From NCBI GenBank assembly GCA_963793645.1, contig CAWCAW010000005.1, forward strand, positions 107,517 to 171,516: a stretch of 64,000 nucleotides of DNA, in the 5' to 3' direction. This document shows, piece by piece, positions 1-8,562 of the stretch (the first letter of the stretch is position 1; each line of letters starts with the position of its first letter). A program made the translations under genes and the position numbers. The notes beneath the pieces are model-generated. The model made no database searches and was not told the DNA's origin. It worked only from the letters and a program-made list of their open reading frames with translations. This DNA is from CAWCAW01 sp963793645 (GTDB taxonomy: Bacteria > Actinomycetota > Acidimicrobiia > Acidimicrobiales > UBA8190).

Positions 1-1359
1 GTCGCCGACGGTGCCGTCGACATAGAGGTAGCCGGCCGGCACCGAGTCGCCGCGACGGATGCCCTTGTCGTCGAGCACCACGGAGTCGCCGTCCTCGCAC
101 AGCACCACGTTGGCGTCGGCCACCCCCATGCCCTGGGCCAGGCGGGCGTGGTGCACCAGGTGGCGGTACTCCCCGTGGACGGGGATGAAGAACTCCGGTC
201 GAGCCACCGACAGCAACGTCTGCAGCTCGCCTTGTCGGGCGTGGCCACTGACGTGCACGGGCTCGATACCGGTGTGAATGACCTCGGCACCACGTCGGTG
301 CAGGCCGTCGATGACCCGTCCCACCGCCCATTCGTTACCTGGAATGGGGTGGGCGCTGATCACCACCACGTCATCGGGGTGCAAATGCAGCCACTTGCTC
401 TCGCCGGCGGCCATGAGCGCCAAGGCGGAGAGCGGCTCGCCTTGGGACCCCGTCGACACCACGCACACCGACCCCGGGTCCATCTTGTCGACCTGGTCGA
501 CATCGACAAAGGCATCAGCGGGCACATCGAGAAGTCCCAGTCGCCGAGCCAGCTCCACGTTCTTGGCCATCGATCGTCCCAAGGTGGCGATCTTGCGGCC
601 GGTGCCTATGGCGGCGTCCATCACCTGTTGCACCCGGTGGATGTGGCTGGCAAAGCACGTCACCACCACCCGCCGCCCGCCGTAGGTGGAGAACAACCGC
701 CGCAACGTCACTCCCACCGACGACTCCGACGCCGTGAACCCCGGTTCCTCGGCGTTAGTGGAGTCCGACAACAGCAGGCGGATCCCCGGACCATCAGCCA
801 GCGCGCCGATGCGCGCCAAGTCGGTGAGCCGGCCGTCGACGGGCGTGAGGTCGATCTTGAAGTCGCCCGAGTGCAGCACGACGCCCTGAGGAGTGTGGAA
901 GGCGGTGGCAAAGCCGTGGGGCACCGAGTGGGTGACGGCGATGAACTCCACGTCGAATGCACCCACCGTGCGCCGTTCGCTGTCGTGCACCGGGATGAAG
1001 GTGGCTCGATCCACCAAACCGGCTTCCTCGACCCGGTGCCGGGCCAGACCCAAGGTCAGCTCCGAGCCATAGACCGGGACGCGCAGATCGCGCAGCAAGA
1101 ACGCCAAGCCGCCGGTGTGGTCTTCATGTCCGTGGGTGAGAAAGACGGCGTCAACCTGCTCGGCGTGGTCGCGCAGATACGACAAGTCGGGAAGCACCAG
1201 ATCGATGCCGGGCATGTCGGGATCGGGGAACATGATCCCGCAGTCGAGGACGGCGATGCGTCCGCCGATCTCAATGCATGCGCAGTTACGGCCGATCTCG
1301 CCCAAGCCGCCCAGAAAGACGATGCGAACGGCGTCAGGCAACCGGGCCGCCTGCGGCAT
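1..1359 (-). CDS. rnj: Ribonuclease J (3' end beyond the window)
   Basis: Cytoplasmic metallo-beta-lactamase/beta-CASP nuclease with 5'-3' exo- and endoribonuclease activity in RNA decay and rRNA maturation. 453 codons are present. The N-terminus has the IVFLGGLGEIGRN entry, the zinc motif HGHEDH at residues 76-81, HSVPH at 144-148 and HSGDFKID near 163-170. The beta-CASP part follows, and the reading is still open at base 1, so the C-terminal domain is missing. The ATG at 1359 (MPQAARLPDA) is chosen because it leads directly into the conserved strand. It overlaps the end of dapA by 26 bp, and dapA-rnj is a common actinobacterial pair. Family assignment is certain. Confidence 0.96.
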   Translation of the reverse strand, partial: MPQAARLPDAVRIVFLGGLGEIGRNCACIEIGGRIAVLDCGIMFPDPDMPGIDLVLPDLSYLRDHAEQVDAVFLTHGHEDHTGGLAFLLRDLRVPVYGSELTLGLARHRVEEAGLVDRATFIPVHDSERRTVGAFDVEFIAVTHSVPHGFATAFHTPQGVVLHSGDFKIDLTPVDGRLTDLARIGALADGPGIRLLLSDSTNAEEPGFTASESSVGVTLRRLFSTYGGRRVVVTCFASHIHRVQQVMDAAIGTGRKIATLGRSMAKNVELARRLGLLDVPADAFVDVDQVDKMDPGSVCVVSTGSQGEPLSALALMAAGESKWLHLHPDDVVVISAHPIPGNEWAVGRVIDGLHRRGAEVIHTGIEPVHVSGHARQGELQTLLSVARPEFFIPVHGEYRHLVHHARLAQGMGVADANVVLCEDGDSVVLDDKGIRRGDSVPAGYLYVDGTVGD

Positions 1360-2275
1360 CGTCGGCGACGTCTGGCCACCGGTGCCCGAGTCGCGCCAGC
1401 ATGGCTCGGGCCTGGCCGTCGAGCTCAGGCGGTGCGGTTCCCATGGGCAGGCGAGCTTGGCCCGCGGGCAGGCCGAGGGCGCGACACGCCGCCTTGGCCG
1501 GCAGGGGGTTGGGGAAGGCCTCCGTCGATTCGAAAGCAAACGACTCGAGCAGCCGGCCGTTGAGGGCGCGAGCGCCGTCCACGTCGCCCTTGGCGAAAGC
1601 GGCGATCATCTCGGCCATTCCCTCACCGGCCCAATGCGCCGCCACGCTGACCACACCGACCTCGCCGATGGCCAACATGGGAAGCGTGAAGACGTCGTCG
1701 CCGCAGTACATCTCGAAACTGCTGGGCGCCTCGGCCACCAAACGAGCCGAGGCAGGCACATCACCGGCGGCATCTTTCACCCCGACGATGTGCGGCAGCC
1801 GACTGAGCTCCAACAAGGTGTCATGGGCAAGCTTGCGCCCGCTGCGAATGGGGATGTCGTAGATCATCACGGGCAGCTCGGTCGACTCGGCCACGGCCTT
1901 GAAGTGGTCGAAGAGGCCCTTTTGCGACGGGCGGTTGTAGTAAGGCGTCACCACCAAGGCAGCATCGACGCCGGCTTCTGTGGCCAAACGGGTGCGTTCG
2001 ATGGAGTGACGGGTGTCGTTGGTCCCTGTACCGGCGATGACCGGCACCGTCACGGCTTGCGCCACGGCCCGCCACAGCTCGGCACACTCGTCGTCAGAGA
2101 GCACCGGTCCCTCGCCGGTGGTGCCCGCCACCACCAAGGCGTCGCTCCCGTGGCCGGTCAGCCAGCGAGCCAAGGTGGCCGCCCCATCGACATCAAGGAC
2201 TCCGGCCTCGTCAAAGGGCGTGACCATGGCGGTGACCACCGCTCCGAAGCGGCCCGCTCCCGGTGCTGTTGGCAT
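1334..2275 (-). CDS. dapA: 4-hydroxy-tetrahydrodipicolinate synthase
   Basis: Condenses pyruvate with aspartate semialdehyde, the first committed step of lysine/diaminopimelate synthesis. A class I aldolase TIM barrel of about 313 residues. Visible active-site elements, numbered from ATG 2275, are the Thr-Thr of GTTGEGP at 52-53, the Tyr pair in VVTPYYNRPSQKGL (Y113 by position), Tyr139 in IYDIP and the Schiff-base Lys167 in VGVKDAAGD. An in-frame TTG seven codons upstream (2296) is possible, but neither start has a clear Shine-Dalgarno sequence and the ATG gives the more usual length. It lies downstream of the TetR/diiron pair and is translationally overlapped with rnj. Confidence 0.95.
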   Translation of the reverse strand: MPTAPGAGRFGAVVTAMVTPFDEAGVLDVDGAATLARWLTGHGSDALVVAGTTGEGPVLSDDECAELWRAVAQAVTVPVIAGTGTNDTRHSIERTRLATEAGVDAALVVTPYYNRPSQKGLFDHFKAVAESTELPVMIYDIPIRSGRKLAHDTLLELSRLPHIVGVKDAAGDVPASARLVAEAPSSFEMYCGDDVFTLPMLAIGEVGVVSVAAHWAGEGMAEMIAAFAKGDVDGARALNGRLLESFAFESTEAFPNPLPAKAACRALGLPAGQARLPMGTAPPELDGQARAMLARLGHRWPDVADDAAGGPVA

Positions 2276-2342
2276 GAACGTCAGGATAGACGTCAACCGG
2301 CGACGGCTCCGTCTCCCCGGCCAGCGCTACTCCCAGTGCCAA

Positions 2343-3476
2343 TCAGGAGGCGATGGCTTCGCTCCCCGGCGTCGTCTGCAGGCTGTCGTACTCCTCGCCG
2401 GTATCGGCCCAGTCCTCAAAGGAGATGACCCCGAGCTCGGTGAATCGAGTGCGCAGCCACCCGTCGGCGGCGTCGAGCAGGCCGAGCTTCTTGCAGTTCG
2501 GCACGATCTTCGAGAACAACAGGCTCTGGAACACCTGACGCTCGGGAATCTGCATGAGCAGCGGAGCGATCTCCTTGGCATCGACGCCCATCCGCTCCCA
2601 CACCTCTTGCTGCAAGAACCTGTCGCGCATCCGCACGGCCGCCTCAAAGGCGAACTCCTGGCGCTCGCGCAGCTCGGCGGCGTTCAAGCCCGCGTAGTAC
2701 TCCTGAAGGCTCAGCACCCCAAAGGCAACGTGGCGCGCCTCGTCGGCCATGACATAGCGCAGCAACTGCTTGAGTAGTGGTTCGGTCGTCATCTGGTGCA
2801 TGAACCCGAACGCGGCCAGCGCCAACCCTTCCACCATGATCTGCATGCCCAGGTACGTCATGTCCCATCGGCTGTCAGAAATGATGTCGTCGAGCAAGAG
2901 GCGCAGGTGCGCGTTGATCGGGTAGTGCCCCGACAACTTTTCGTCGAGGTACTTGCTGAACACCTCGACGTGACGAGCCTCGTCCATGACCTGTGTGGCC
3001 GCGTAGTACTTGGCATCGATCCACGGCACCGACTCGACGATCTTGGCCGTGCACACCAGAGCGCCTTGCTCCCCGTGCATGAACTGCGACAACGTCCAGT
3101 TCTGGCTTTGCACGCCGAATTCGATCCACTCCGGGTCGCCCCACGATTCGACAGGAGAGCCGGACACGTCCACCTCGGCGTTGAACCCCCCGTTGGCCAC
3201 CGCGTTGGCAACCACCAACTTCTCCTGGTCGACCTCGATCTCCCAGGGCAGATCCGTCTGGGCGTTCCACTGCGATCTCTTGGCCTTTTCGTACAACTTG
3301 TCGAGCTTGGGTCGACCACCTTTTTCGTAATCCCACGTGAAGATGGTGTCGTAATTGGAATGGACGGCATGCTCACGCTCGTCCCAGTCCGTGTTGCTCA
3401 CCGCCAAGATGGCCTCAAGGTCGTTGATCTCGGTGCGGCCGATGATGTCGGAGTTGGCGCGCATCTCGTCGGTCAT
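2343..3476 (-). CDS. Ferritin-like diiron-carboxylate protein (putative oxygenase/desaturase type)
   Basis: 377 residues, mostly helical. It carries two complete E-x-x-H helices, DEARH at 165-169 and again at 245-249, with extra carboxylates in HGEQ (E136) and VEG (E216). This is the ligand pattern of a ferritin-like/ribonucleotide-reductase-R2-like diiron centre. The full four-helix metal set makes an oxidative enzyme likely, but the substrate cannot be read from the sequence. The start codon overlaps the stop of the upstream TetR gene by 4 bp (ATGA), so the two are almost certainly one transcript and the regulator probably controls this enzyme. It is too divergent in sequence for me to call it an acyl-ACP desaturase, AurF or R2lox specifically. 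Confidence 0.85.
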   Translation of the reverse strand: MTDEMRANSDIIGRTEINDLEAILAVSNTDWDEREHAVHSNYDTIFTWDYEKGGRPKLDKLYEKAKRSQWNAQTDLPWEIEVDQEKLVVANAVANGGFNAEVDVSGSPVESWGDPEWIEFGVQSQNWTLSQFMHGEQGALVCTAKIVESVPWIDAKYYAATQVMDEARHVEVFSKYLDEKLSGHYPINAHLRLLLDDIISDSRWDMTYLGMQIMVEGLALAAFGFMHQMTTEPLLKQLLRYVMADEARHVAFGVLSLQEYYAGLNAAELRERQEFAFEAAVRMRDRFLQQEVWERMGVDAKEIAPLLMQIPERQVFQSLLFSKIVPNCKKLGLLDAADGWLRTRFTELGVISFEDWADTGEEYDSLQTTPGSEAIAS

Positions 3477-4210
3477 GATGCTTCCCCCTTGCTCGTGGAA
3501 ATCGATCGTTCAAAAACACTGACAACTGCGCTGTCGTCTGCGGCCCCCTGCACAACCGGCATGCCCGTTACAGCCCGCACGCCGGGCAAGACGAAGTGGC
3601 GCACCACTCGTCGGGCCTGATCGACCTCGGAGAGGTCGACGTCTTCGGCCGGGCAGGCGACATACGAGATCACGATGCGCGTCGACAACTCGGCCACCCG
3701 CATGGCCTCATCGTGGTCGACAAAGCGGCCCAGAAACGGCGCCACGAATGCGGCGGCCGTCGCCAGCACTTCGTCCATGTGGACAAAGGCCAGATGGGTG
3801 AGCACTACGGCCGGCTCGTTGGCGCGCAAGAAACTCAATGCGCCGTGTTCGGCAATGCGTTTGGCCGCCTGAGACATGCCGACAACCAGCACGTCCTCGA
3901 GATTTGCGCATTCACCCATATCAAGTGCGAGGGCGGTGAAGTACCGAGCCACCTCAGTCGAGGCGACCTCGTTGAGCAACTGCTCCTTGGCGCCGGGAAA
4001 GACCCGATAAACGGTGGCCCGGCTGCAGCGAGCCTCGCGGGCCACCTCGTCGATGGTCGTCTTGGCGATGCCCTGGCGGGCGATGACTCGCAACGCCCCG
4101 TCGATGATGCGCGTCCTTTGGGGGGTGGCCTCGCCATCACGCCGACCGGCGTCACCGTCGGCCTCGGTCCCGGCGTCAATGGCAGCGGCGTCGGCCCGGC
4201 CCCCACGCAC
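3473..4210 (-). CDS. TetR family transcriptional regulator
   Basis: A one-domain repressor type: a disordered, Asp/Gly-rich N-terminal arm, then a TetR helix-turn-helix (RIIDGALRVIARQG ... CSRATVYRVFPGAKEQLL), then an all-helical ligand domain typical of the family. The furthest upstream start is GTG 4234, but that codon touches the palindrome described next and has no ribosome site. GTG 4210 has AAGG nine bases before it and is preferred (245 residues). The gene is translationally coupled to the diiron protein downstream. The perfect inverted repeat in its promoter region suggests autoregulation. The ligand is unknown. Confidence 0.9.
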   Translation of the reverse strand: MRGGRADAAAIDAGTEADGDAGRRDGEATPQRTRIIDGALRVIARQGIAKTTIDEVAREARCSRATVYRVFPGAKEQLLNEVASTEVARYFTALALDMGECANLEDVLVVGMSQAAKRIAEHGALSFLRANEPAVVLTHLAFVHMDEVLATAAAFVAPFLGRFVDHDEAMRVAELSTRIVISYVACPAEDVDLSEVDQARRVVRHFVLPGVRAVTGMPVVQGAADDSAVVSVFERSISTSKGEAS

Positions 4211-4233
4211 GAGTTGAAGCCTTGCTGAACCCA

Positions 4234-4266
4234 CAATGAGACATTATTGCTAAAAATGTCTCATTG
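4234..4266. promoter_or_regulatory. Perfect 12-bp inverted repeat, probable TetR operator
   Basis: CAATGAGACATT (4234-4245) and its exact reverse complement AATGTCTCATTG (4255-4266) are separated by 9 bases. The site is AT-rich against a strongly GC-rich background and sits between the divergent TetR and DUF222-HNH genes, just upstream of the TetR start. That is where an autoregulatory TetR operator is expected. The repeat is seen directly; binding is inferred. Confidence 0.8.
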
Positions 4267-4336
4267 TCAACGCGGCGCACTCTCCGGACCTACTCGGCCC
4301 CTCTGAACTGTTACAGCCGCCTGTCATGCTCTCCCC

Positions 4337-5599
4337 GTGTTCGACGATCTGCGCCGTGCCACCTCGGTCATCCTCAGCCATCTGGCCGACGCGGATCCTG
4401 ACCGGGTCAGCACCACGCAGGCCGTCGATGCGGTGAGGCTCTTCGCAGCGCTCGAGCGGCTGAGCGCGGCGGGGAAGACCTTCTACGCACCTCGAGCGGT
4501 CCAGTCGTCCGAGTGGGTCGAGGCTGGCCACCACTCGCCGGCTTCGTGGCTGGCCGAGACGTGCGGGACCGGTCTGGGCGAGGCCACCTCCACTCTGCAG
4601 ACAGGTGCAGGTCTCAAGGCCCTGCCGGCCGCATCAGAAGCCCTGCGGTCGGGGACCCTGTCAACGCCGCAGGCCAAAGAGATCGTCGCCGCGGCGGGAC
4701 GTGACCCTCGGGCCGAGCGAGACCTCATCGAAGCGGCCGCCACCAGCTCCCTCAAATCACTGAAGAACCGCTGTCGCAAGATCCGGCCGCTCGACACCAG
4801 CGCCGAAGCCGAGCTGGCCCGTCACGAGGCCATCCGGGCCTCGAGATACTTCTCGCACTTCAGCGATGCCGACGGCGCCTTCTGCTTTGCCGGCAAGACG
4901 ACGGCCGAAGTCGGGGCGAGGATGCTCGCCTCTATCCGGGCCCGAGCCGACGAGCTCTTCGAGGAGGCCCGCCAGGCCGACCGCTTCGAATCTCCTCGGG
5001 CCTATGCCCTCGACGCCTTGGTTGATCTCGTCACAAGGTCGGGGACCGGTACGCGCAAGAAGTGCAAGGACCCCGCCACCATCGTCATCCATGTCGATGC
5101 CGCCGCCTTGAAGCGAGGACACGCTCGAAGTGGGGAGCGTTGCGACGTGGCCGGAGTGGGGCCCGTGCCGGTGGCGACCATCGAACGCGAGCTGCCTGGG
5201 GCCTTCGTCAAGGTGCTGGTCGAAAAAGGTGTCGACATCACGACGGTGTGCCATATGGGTCGCACCATCCCCGCCCGTGTCTTCTCGGCGCTTGAGGCCC
5301 GCCACGAGACGTGCGTGGTGCCCGGTTGCGACGTCGCCAACAGGCTGGAGGCGCATCACGTCGTGCCCTTCGCCCAGGGCGGCCCCACCTCGCTGGCCAA
5401 CCTGGTTCTCGTTTGTTCGCACCACCACTACCTGATCACGCACAGGGGTTACGAGCTCGCCGGCACCGAGGGGCACCGGTACTTGGTCATCCCCGACGGC
5501 TACGACCAAAACGGCGAGCCCAAACGAGCCGGCCCACCGACGATCTTCGGATCGGACGACGATCCCGAAGATCGCCTGGCGCTGTTCGACGGGCTCTGA
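4337..5599 (+). CDS. DUF222 domain protein with C-terminal HNH endonuclease motif
   Basis: 420 residues. The helical DUF222 region covers roughly residues 20-300. It ends in an HNH fold with paired cysteines (CVVPGC), the catalytic LEAHHVVPFAQGG segment, an Asn in SLANLVLVC and SHHH. This is the actinobacterial 13E12-type family, usually present in many copies per genome. It is thought to be a nuclease of selfish or unknown role, but none has a clear physiological function. Start GTG 4337 follows the TetR operator region with no strong ribosome site. It is the only plus-strand gene among its neighbours, consistent with an insertion between the dapB and dapA groups. Confidence 0.9.
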   Translation: MFDDLRRATSVILSHLADADPDRVSTTQAVDAVRLFAALERLSAAGKTFYAPRAVQSSEWVEAGHHSPASWLAETCGTGLGEATSTLQTGAGLKALPAASEALRSGTLSTPQAKEIVAAAGRDPRAERDLIEAAATSSLKSLKNRCRKIRPLDTSAEAELARHEAIRASRYFSHFSDADGAFCFAGKTTAEVGARMLASIRARADELFEEARQADRFESPRAYALDALVDLVTRSGTGTRKKCKDPATIVIHVDAAALKRGHARSGERCDVAGVGPVPVATIERELPGAFVKVLVEKGVDITTVCHMGRTIPARVFSALEARHETCVVPGCDVANRLEAHHVVPFAQGGPTSLANLVLVCSHHHYLITHRGYELAGTEGHRYLVIPDGYDQNGEPKRAGPPTIFGSDDDPEDRLALFDGL

Positions 5600-5798
5600 T
5601 CTTTCCTACTCAGTCCAGCGCGCTCGACACGGCCGAAGAAAACGCTGGCGGGGATTCGATCATCGGGTAATGACCCATGCCCAGTTTCGCCACACTGTTT
5701 GGCGTGACGAAGATTCGTCTGTCACGACCGGCTGAACCGAGTTGGCCGGCTCTACTTTTCCGAACGCCCGCATCCCGGCGAGGCGGGGATCCCTGCGC

Positions 5799-6386
5799 TC
5801 AGGGTCGGGGTGCCCCGCTGGGCTCCACGACGATGCCGGCCAGAAGCTCGCTGCGCACGAGGACGGCGACCTGGGCGGGATCGCCGAAATCCCAATGCCC
5901 GGGCGAGGAAATGTACGAAAGGATCATGCGAGCCAAGAAATCGGCCGCCTCTTGGACCTTGACGCCGGGGACCACGCCGTGGCTGACAAGATAGGGCACC
6001 AAAAAGGCGCTGATGAACCCAAGGGTGCGATTGGCCTCCACCGACAGCTTGGGCAGGAGTAACTCGGGCTCAGTCTCGAGGATCTTCTGGAGTACCTCGT
6101 GCTCGAGCACCGCTTTGCGGGCGAAAACCAATCCCCGCTCGAGGACCTCCTCCAAGCTCGTGGCGCCCTGCACCTCTTCGTATAAGCGCCCGAAGAACTG
6201 CAGGTACTGCCACGACACCACGGCGTCGATGAGCTCGTCTCGCCCCCCCGGGAAATAGCGGTACACCGTGGCGCGCGACAGGCCCGCTTCGCGCGCCGCA
6301 TCTTCCAAGGTGGTCTTGGACAGGCCCCAACGGGCCACGCAATTGTAGGTGGCCTCGAGGATCCGTTGTCGAGGACCGTCGGCCAC
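5799..6386 (-). CDS. TetR family transcriptional regulator
   Basis: A TetR regulator of about 195 residues. The DNA-binding part is near the N-terminus (RQRILEATYNCVARWGLSK, then GLSRATVYRYFPGGRDELI), followed by a helical ligand domain. The open frame continues upstream inside dapB, but GTG 6386 lies only 4 bases after the dapB stop and starts right before the conserved helix. Translation coupled to dapB is therefore the simplest reading. It resembles the other TetR protein at 3.5-4.2 kb in its HTH (SRATVYR-FPG), so the two may be distant paralogues. No operator was seen. Target genes are unknown. Confidence 0.85.
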   Translation of the reverse strand: MADGPRQRILEATYNCVARWGLSKTTLEDAAREAGLSRATVYRYFPGGRDELIDAVVSWQYLQFFGRLYEEVQGATSLEEVLERGLVFARKAVLEHEVLQKILETEPELLLPKLSVEANRTLGFISAFLVPYLVSHGVVPGVKVQEAADFLARMILSYISSPGHWDFGDPAQVAVLVRSELLAGIVVEPSGAPRP

Positions 6387-6390
6387 GGCC

Positions 6391-7197
6391 TCAGAAGCCG
6401 AGTAAAGCGTCGAGACCGACGGTGACCCCGGGGCGATCGGCCACGGATCGCAAGGCCAGAAGGACGCCCGGCATGAAGGAGCTGCGGTCATAGGCGTCGT
6501 GGCGAATGGTGAGGCTCTGGCCCAGGGCGCCGAAGATCACTTCCTGGTGAGCCACCAGACCGGGCAGGCGTACCGAGTGGATACGTACGGCGCCCGGTCC
6601 GTCCCCGCCGCGCGCCCCGGCCACGGCGTGCAAGGTGGTGGCGTCTTGCGGCCACGGGGCTGCTCCCGAGTCACGCCGGGCTACTTCGAGGCGCTCCGCG
6701 CTGCGCAGTGCGGTACCCGAAGGGGCGTCGCGCTTGGCGTCGTGATGGAGCTCGACGATCTCCGCGCCGTCCATGAAGGGGGCAGCCAGCTCGGCCAAGC
6801 GCATCATCAACACCGCCCCGATGGCGAAGTTGGCGGCAATGACGCAGTTGGCTTCGGAGGCGGCGAACAGCGCCTCGAGCTCAGCCAGCTCGCCGGGAGA
6901 GATACCTGTGGTCCCCACCACGGCATGCACCCCATGGGCGGCACACCAACGCATGTTGGCGACGGCACTTTCGGCCACCGTGAAGTCGACGGCCACCTGA
7001 GCTTTGGCGAACTCCAGGTCCTCGATGCCGGCTCCGATCTGCACGCCGTTGGCGTCCAACCCGGTGGCTTGGCGGACGTCGATTCCCACCTGGTTGGGGT
7101 CGATGGCGGCGACCAGCTCCATGTCGGCATCTTCAGCGACGGCCCGGCATACCTCCCGGCCCATCCTTCCTCCCGCCCCCAGGACGCCGACGCGCAT
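6391..7197 (-). CDS. dapB: 4-hydroxy-tetrahydrodipicolinate reductase
   Basis: NAD(P)H-dependent reduction in lysine/DAP synthesis, the step after DapA. 268 residues: a dinucleotide-binding GAGGRMG at 7-13, GTTG near 95-98, and the substrate signature HHDAKRDAPSGTA at 151-163, with His152 and Lys155 as the expected catalytic pair. ATG 7197 gives a normal N-terminus (MRVGVLGAGG). The gene lies downstream of the M16 peptidase, as in many actinobacteria, and upstream of a coupled TetR gene. The thyX that often follows dapB in this lineage is absent here. Confidence 0.96.
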   Translation of the reverse strand: MRVGVLGAGGRMGREVCRAVAEDADMELVAAIDPNQVGIDVRQATGLDANGVQIGAGIEDLEFAKAQVAVDFTVAESAVANMRWCAAHGVHAVVGTTGISPGELAELEALFAASEANCVIAANFAIGAVLMMRLAELAAPFMDGAEIVELHHDAKRDAPSGTALRSAERLEVARRDSGAAPWPQDATTLHAVAGARGGDGPGAVRIHSVRLPGLVAHQEVIFGALGQSLTIRHDAYDRSSFMPGVLLALRSVADRPGVTVGLDALLGF

Positions 7198-7250
7198 GAC
7201 GCCAACCCTATCGGCCCCGCCCGCGCCAACTAAGCCCGGCGACCTGGCAA

Positions 7251-8498
7251 TCAGTCAGGGCGCGGCGCGAAATCCTCGGGAGTAAAGGGGCCCACCACGG
7301 ACAACGTCCGCGACTGGGCGGCGAGTCTGGCCGCGGCGTCCCCGACGTCTTGCACGCTGACCGCTTGCACCTTGGCCAACACGTCGTCGACCTCAAGGAC
7401 GGCACCGTGGAGCAACAGACTCGAGCCGATACGGCTCATGCGGGCGCCGGAGTCCTCCAACGACAACAACGTCTCGGCCCGTAGGTGCCCTTTGGCCACT
7501 TCGAGCTCCCGCTCGGTGATGCCCGTGGCTCCCATGCGGTCGATCTCGGCGTGCACGAGGCCAAGCACTTCGTGGGCGTTCTCCGGGGCCGTGCCGACAC
7601 CGACGGTCATGGCGCCAACCTCGTCGTACTGGGTCCGTTCCGACCAGATCGAGTAGGCCAATCCTCGACGCTCGCGTACTTCTTGGAACAATCGGCTCGA
7701 GATCCCACCGCCGAGGACGTGATTGAGCACAGCCAGAGCCCAGCGGTCATCGGAATGCCGCCCCGGGCAGCGTGCCCCCACCACGAGATGGGCCTGCTCG
7801 GTGGGGCGGGACGTCACCGCCATGGTCTCGGGCCCGCTGTCGGGGGCCACGCGCCGGGGACTTGCCCCTCCGGTGCGCGTGGCGAATCGTCGGTCGATCG
7901 CTTCGGCCACGGCCCCGTGATCGACGTCACCGGCGGCGGCCACCACCAAGTTGCCCGCCACGTAGTGCTCGTCGAAGAAGCTCCGGATGGCCACCGAATC
8001 CAGGCCGCCCACGCTGCGGGCACTGCCCATGACTTCGCGGCCGAGGGGGTGGTGGGGAAACAAGGACGTGATGCAGTGCTCGGCGGCCAGGTCGGCGGGC
8101 TCGTCCGCGTGCATGAGAATTTCGTCGAGGATCACTTGCCGCTCGGCGTCGACGTCCTCAGGCCGAAGAGCAGGGTCGGTCATGATGGCGCCCAGCACGT
8201 CGAGACCCAATGACACGTGTTCGGACAGCAAGCGGATGTAAAAGGCCGTGTACTCCTTGGTGGTAAAGGCGTTCATGTCACCGCCCACCTCGTCGACAGC
8301 CTCGGCTATGTCGGCCGCCGCCCAGGTCGGGGTGCCCTTGAACAGCAGGTGCTCGAGGAAGTGTGACGCTCCGGCCTGACCGTCGTCTTCGTCGCGTGAC
8401 CCCGTTCCCACCCAGATGCCGATGGTGACCGACCGAGCGTCGGCCATCTTCTCGGTGACGAGTCGCGCCCCACACCCAAGGGTGTCAACTGCGATCAC
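7251..8498 (-). CDS. M16 family zinc peptidase (PepR/processing-peptidase type)
   Basis: 415 residues with the inverted zinc motif HFLEH at 46-50 and the downstream Glu region typical of M16 (ERQVILDEILMH). The second, non-catalytic half (residues about 200-400) is also present, so it is a full two-lobed subunit. The pnp-M16-dapB order is standard in actinobacteria. The family degrades or processes peptides, but the bacterial substrate is generally unknown. Start GTG 8498 is the only plausible one after the pnp stop. It makes the N-terminus slightly shorter than usual. Confidence 0.93.
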   Translation of the reverse strand: MIAVDTLGCGARLVTEKMADARSVTIGIWVGTGSRDEDDGQAGASHFLEHLLFKGTPTWAAADIAEAVDEVGGDMNAFTTKEYTAFYIRLLSEHVSLGLDVLGAIMTDPALRPEDVDAERQVILDEILMHADEPADLAAEHCITSLFPHHPLGREVMGSARSVGGLDSVAIRSFFDEHYVAGNLVVAAAGDVDHGAVAEAIDRRFATRTGGASPRRVAPDSGPETMAVTSRPTEQAHLVVGARCPGRHSDDRWALAVLNHVLGGGISSRLFQEVRERRGLAYSIWSERTQYDEVGAMTVGVGTAPENAHEVLGLVHAEIDRMGATGITERELEVAKGHLRAETLLSLEDSGARMSRIGSSLLLHGAVLEVDDVLAKVQAVSVQDVGDAAARLAAQSRTLSVVGPFTPEDFAPRPD

Positions 8499-8562
8499 CG
8501 TGGCCCCCGAAGGTGGGAACCACGGTGAATCAGGCCAGGAAGCGGGCCGCTACGGCCGCAGG

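Noticed and set aside
4337..5599. DUF222-HNH gene as part of a mobile intron or intein
   Set aside because: It is a free-standing gene with no flanking repeats, split host gene or splice motifs; the family is a common stand-alone one in actinobacteria.
5600..5994. Possible small plus-strand genes downstream of the HNH gene
   Set aside because: The open frames overlap the TetR gene antisense and show no conserved composition; 5,600-5,798 appears to be plain intergenic sequence.
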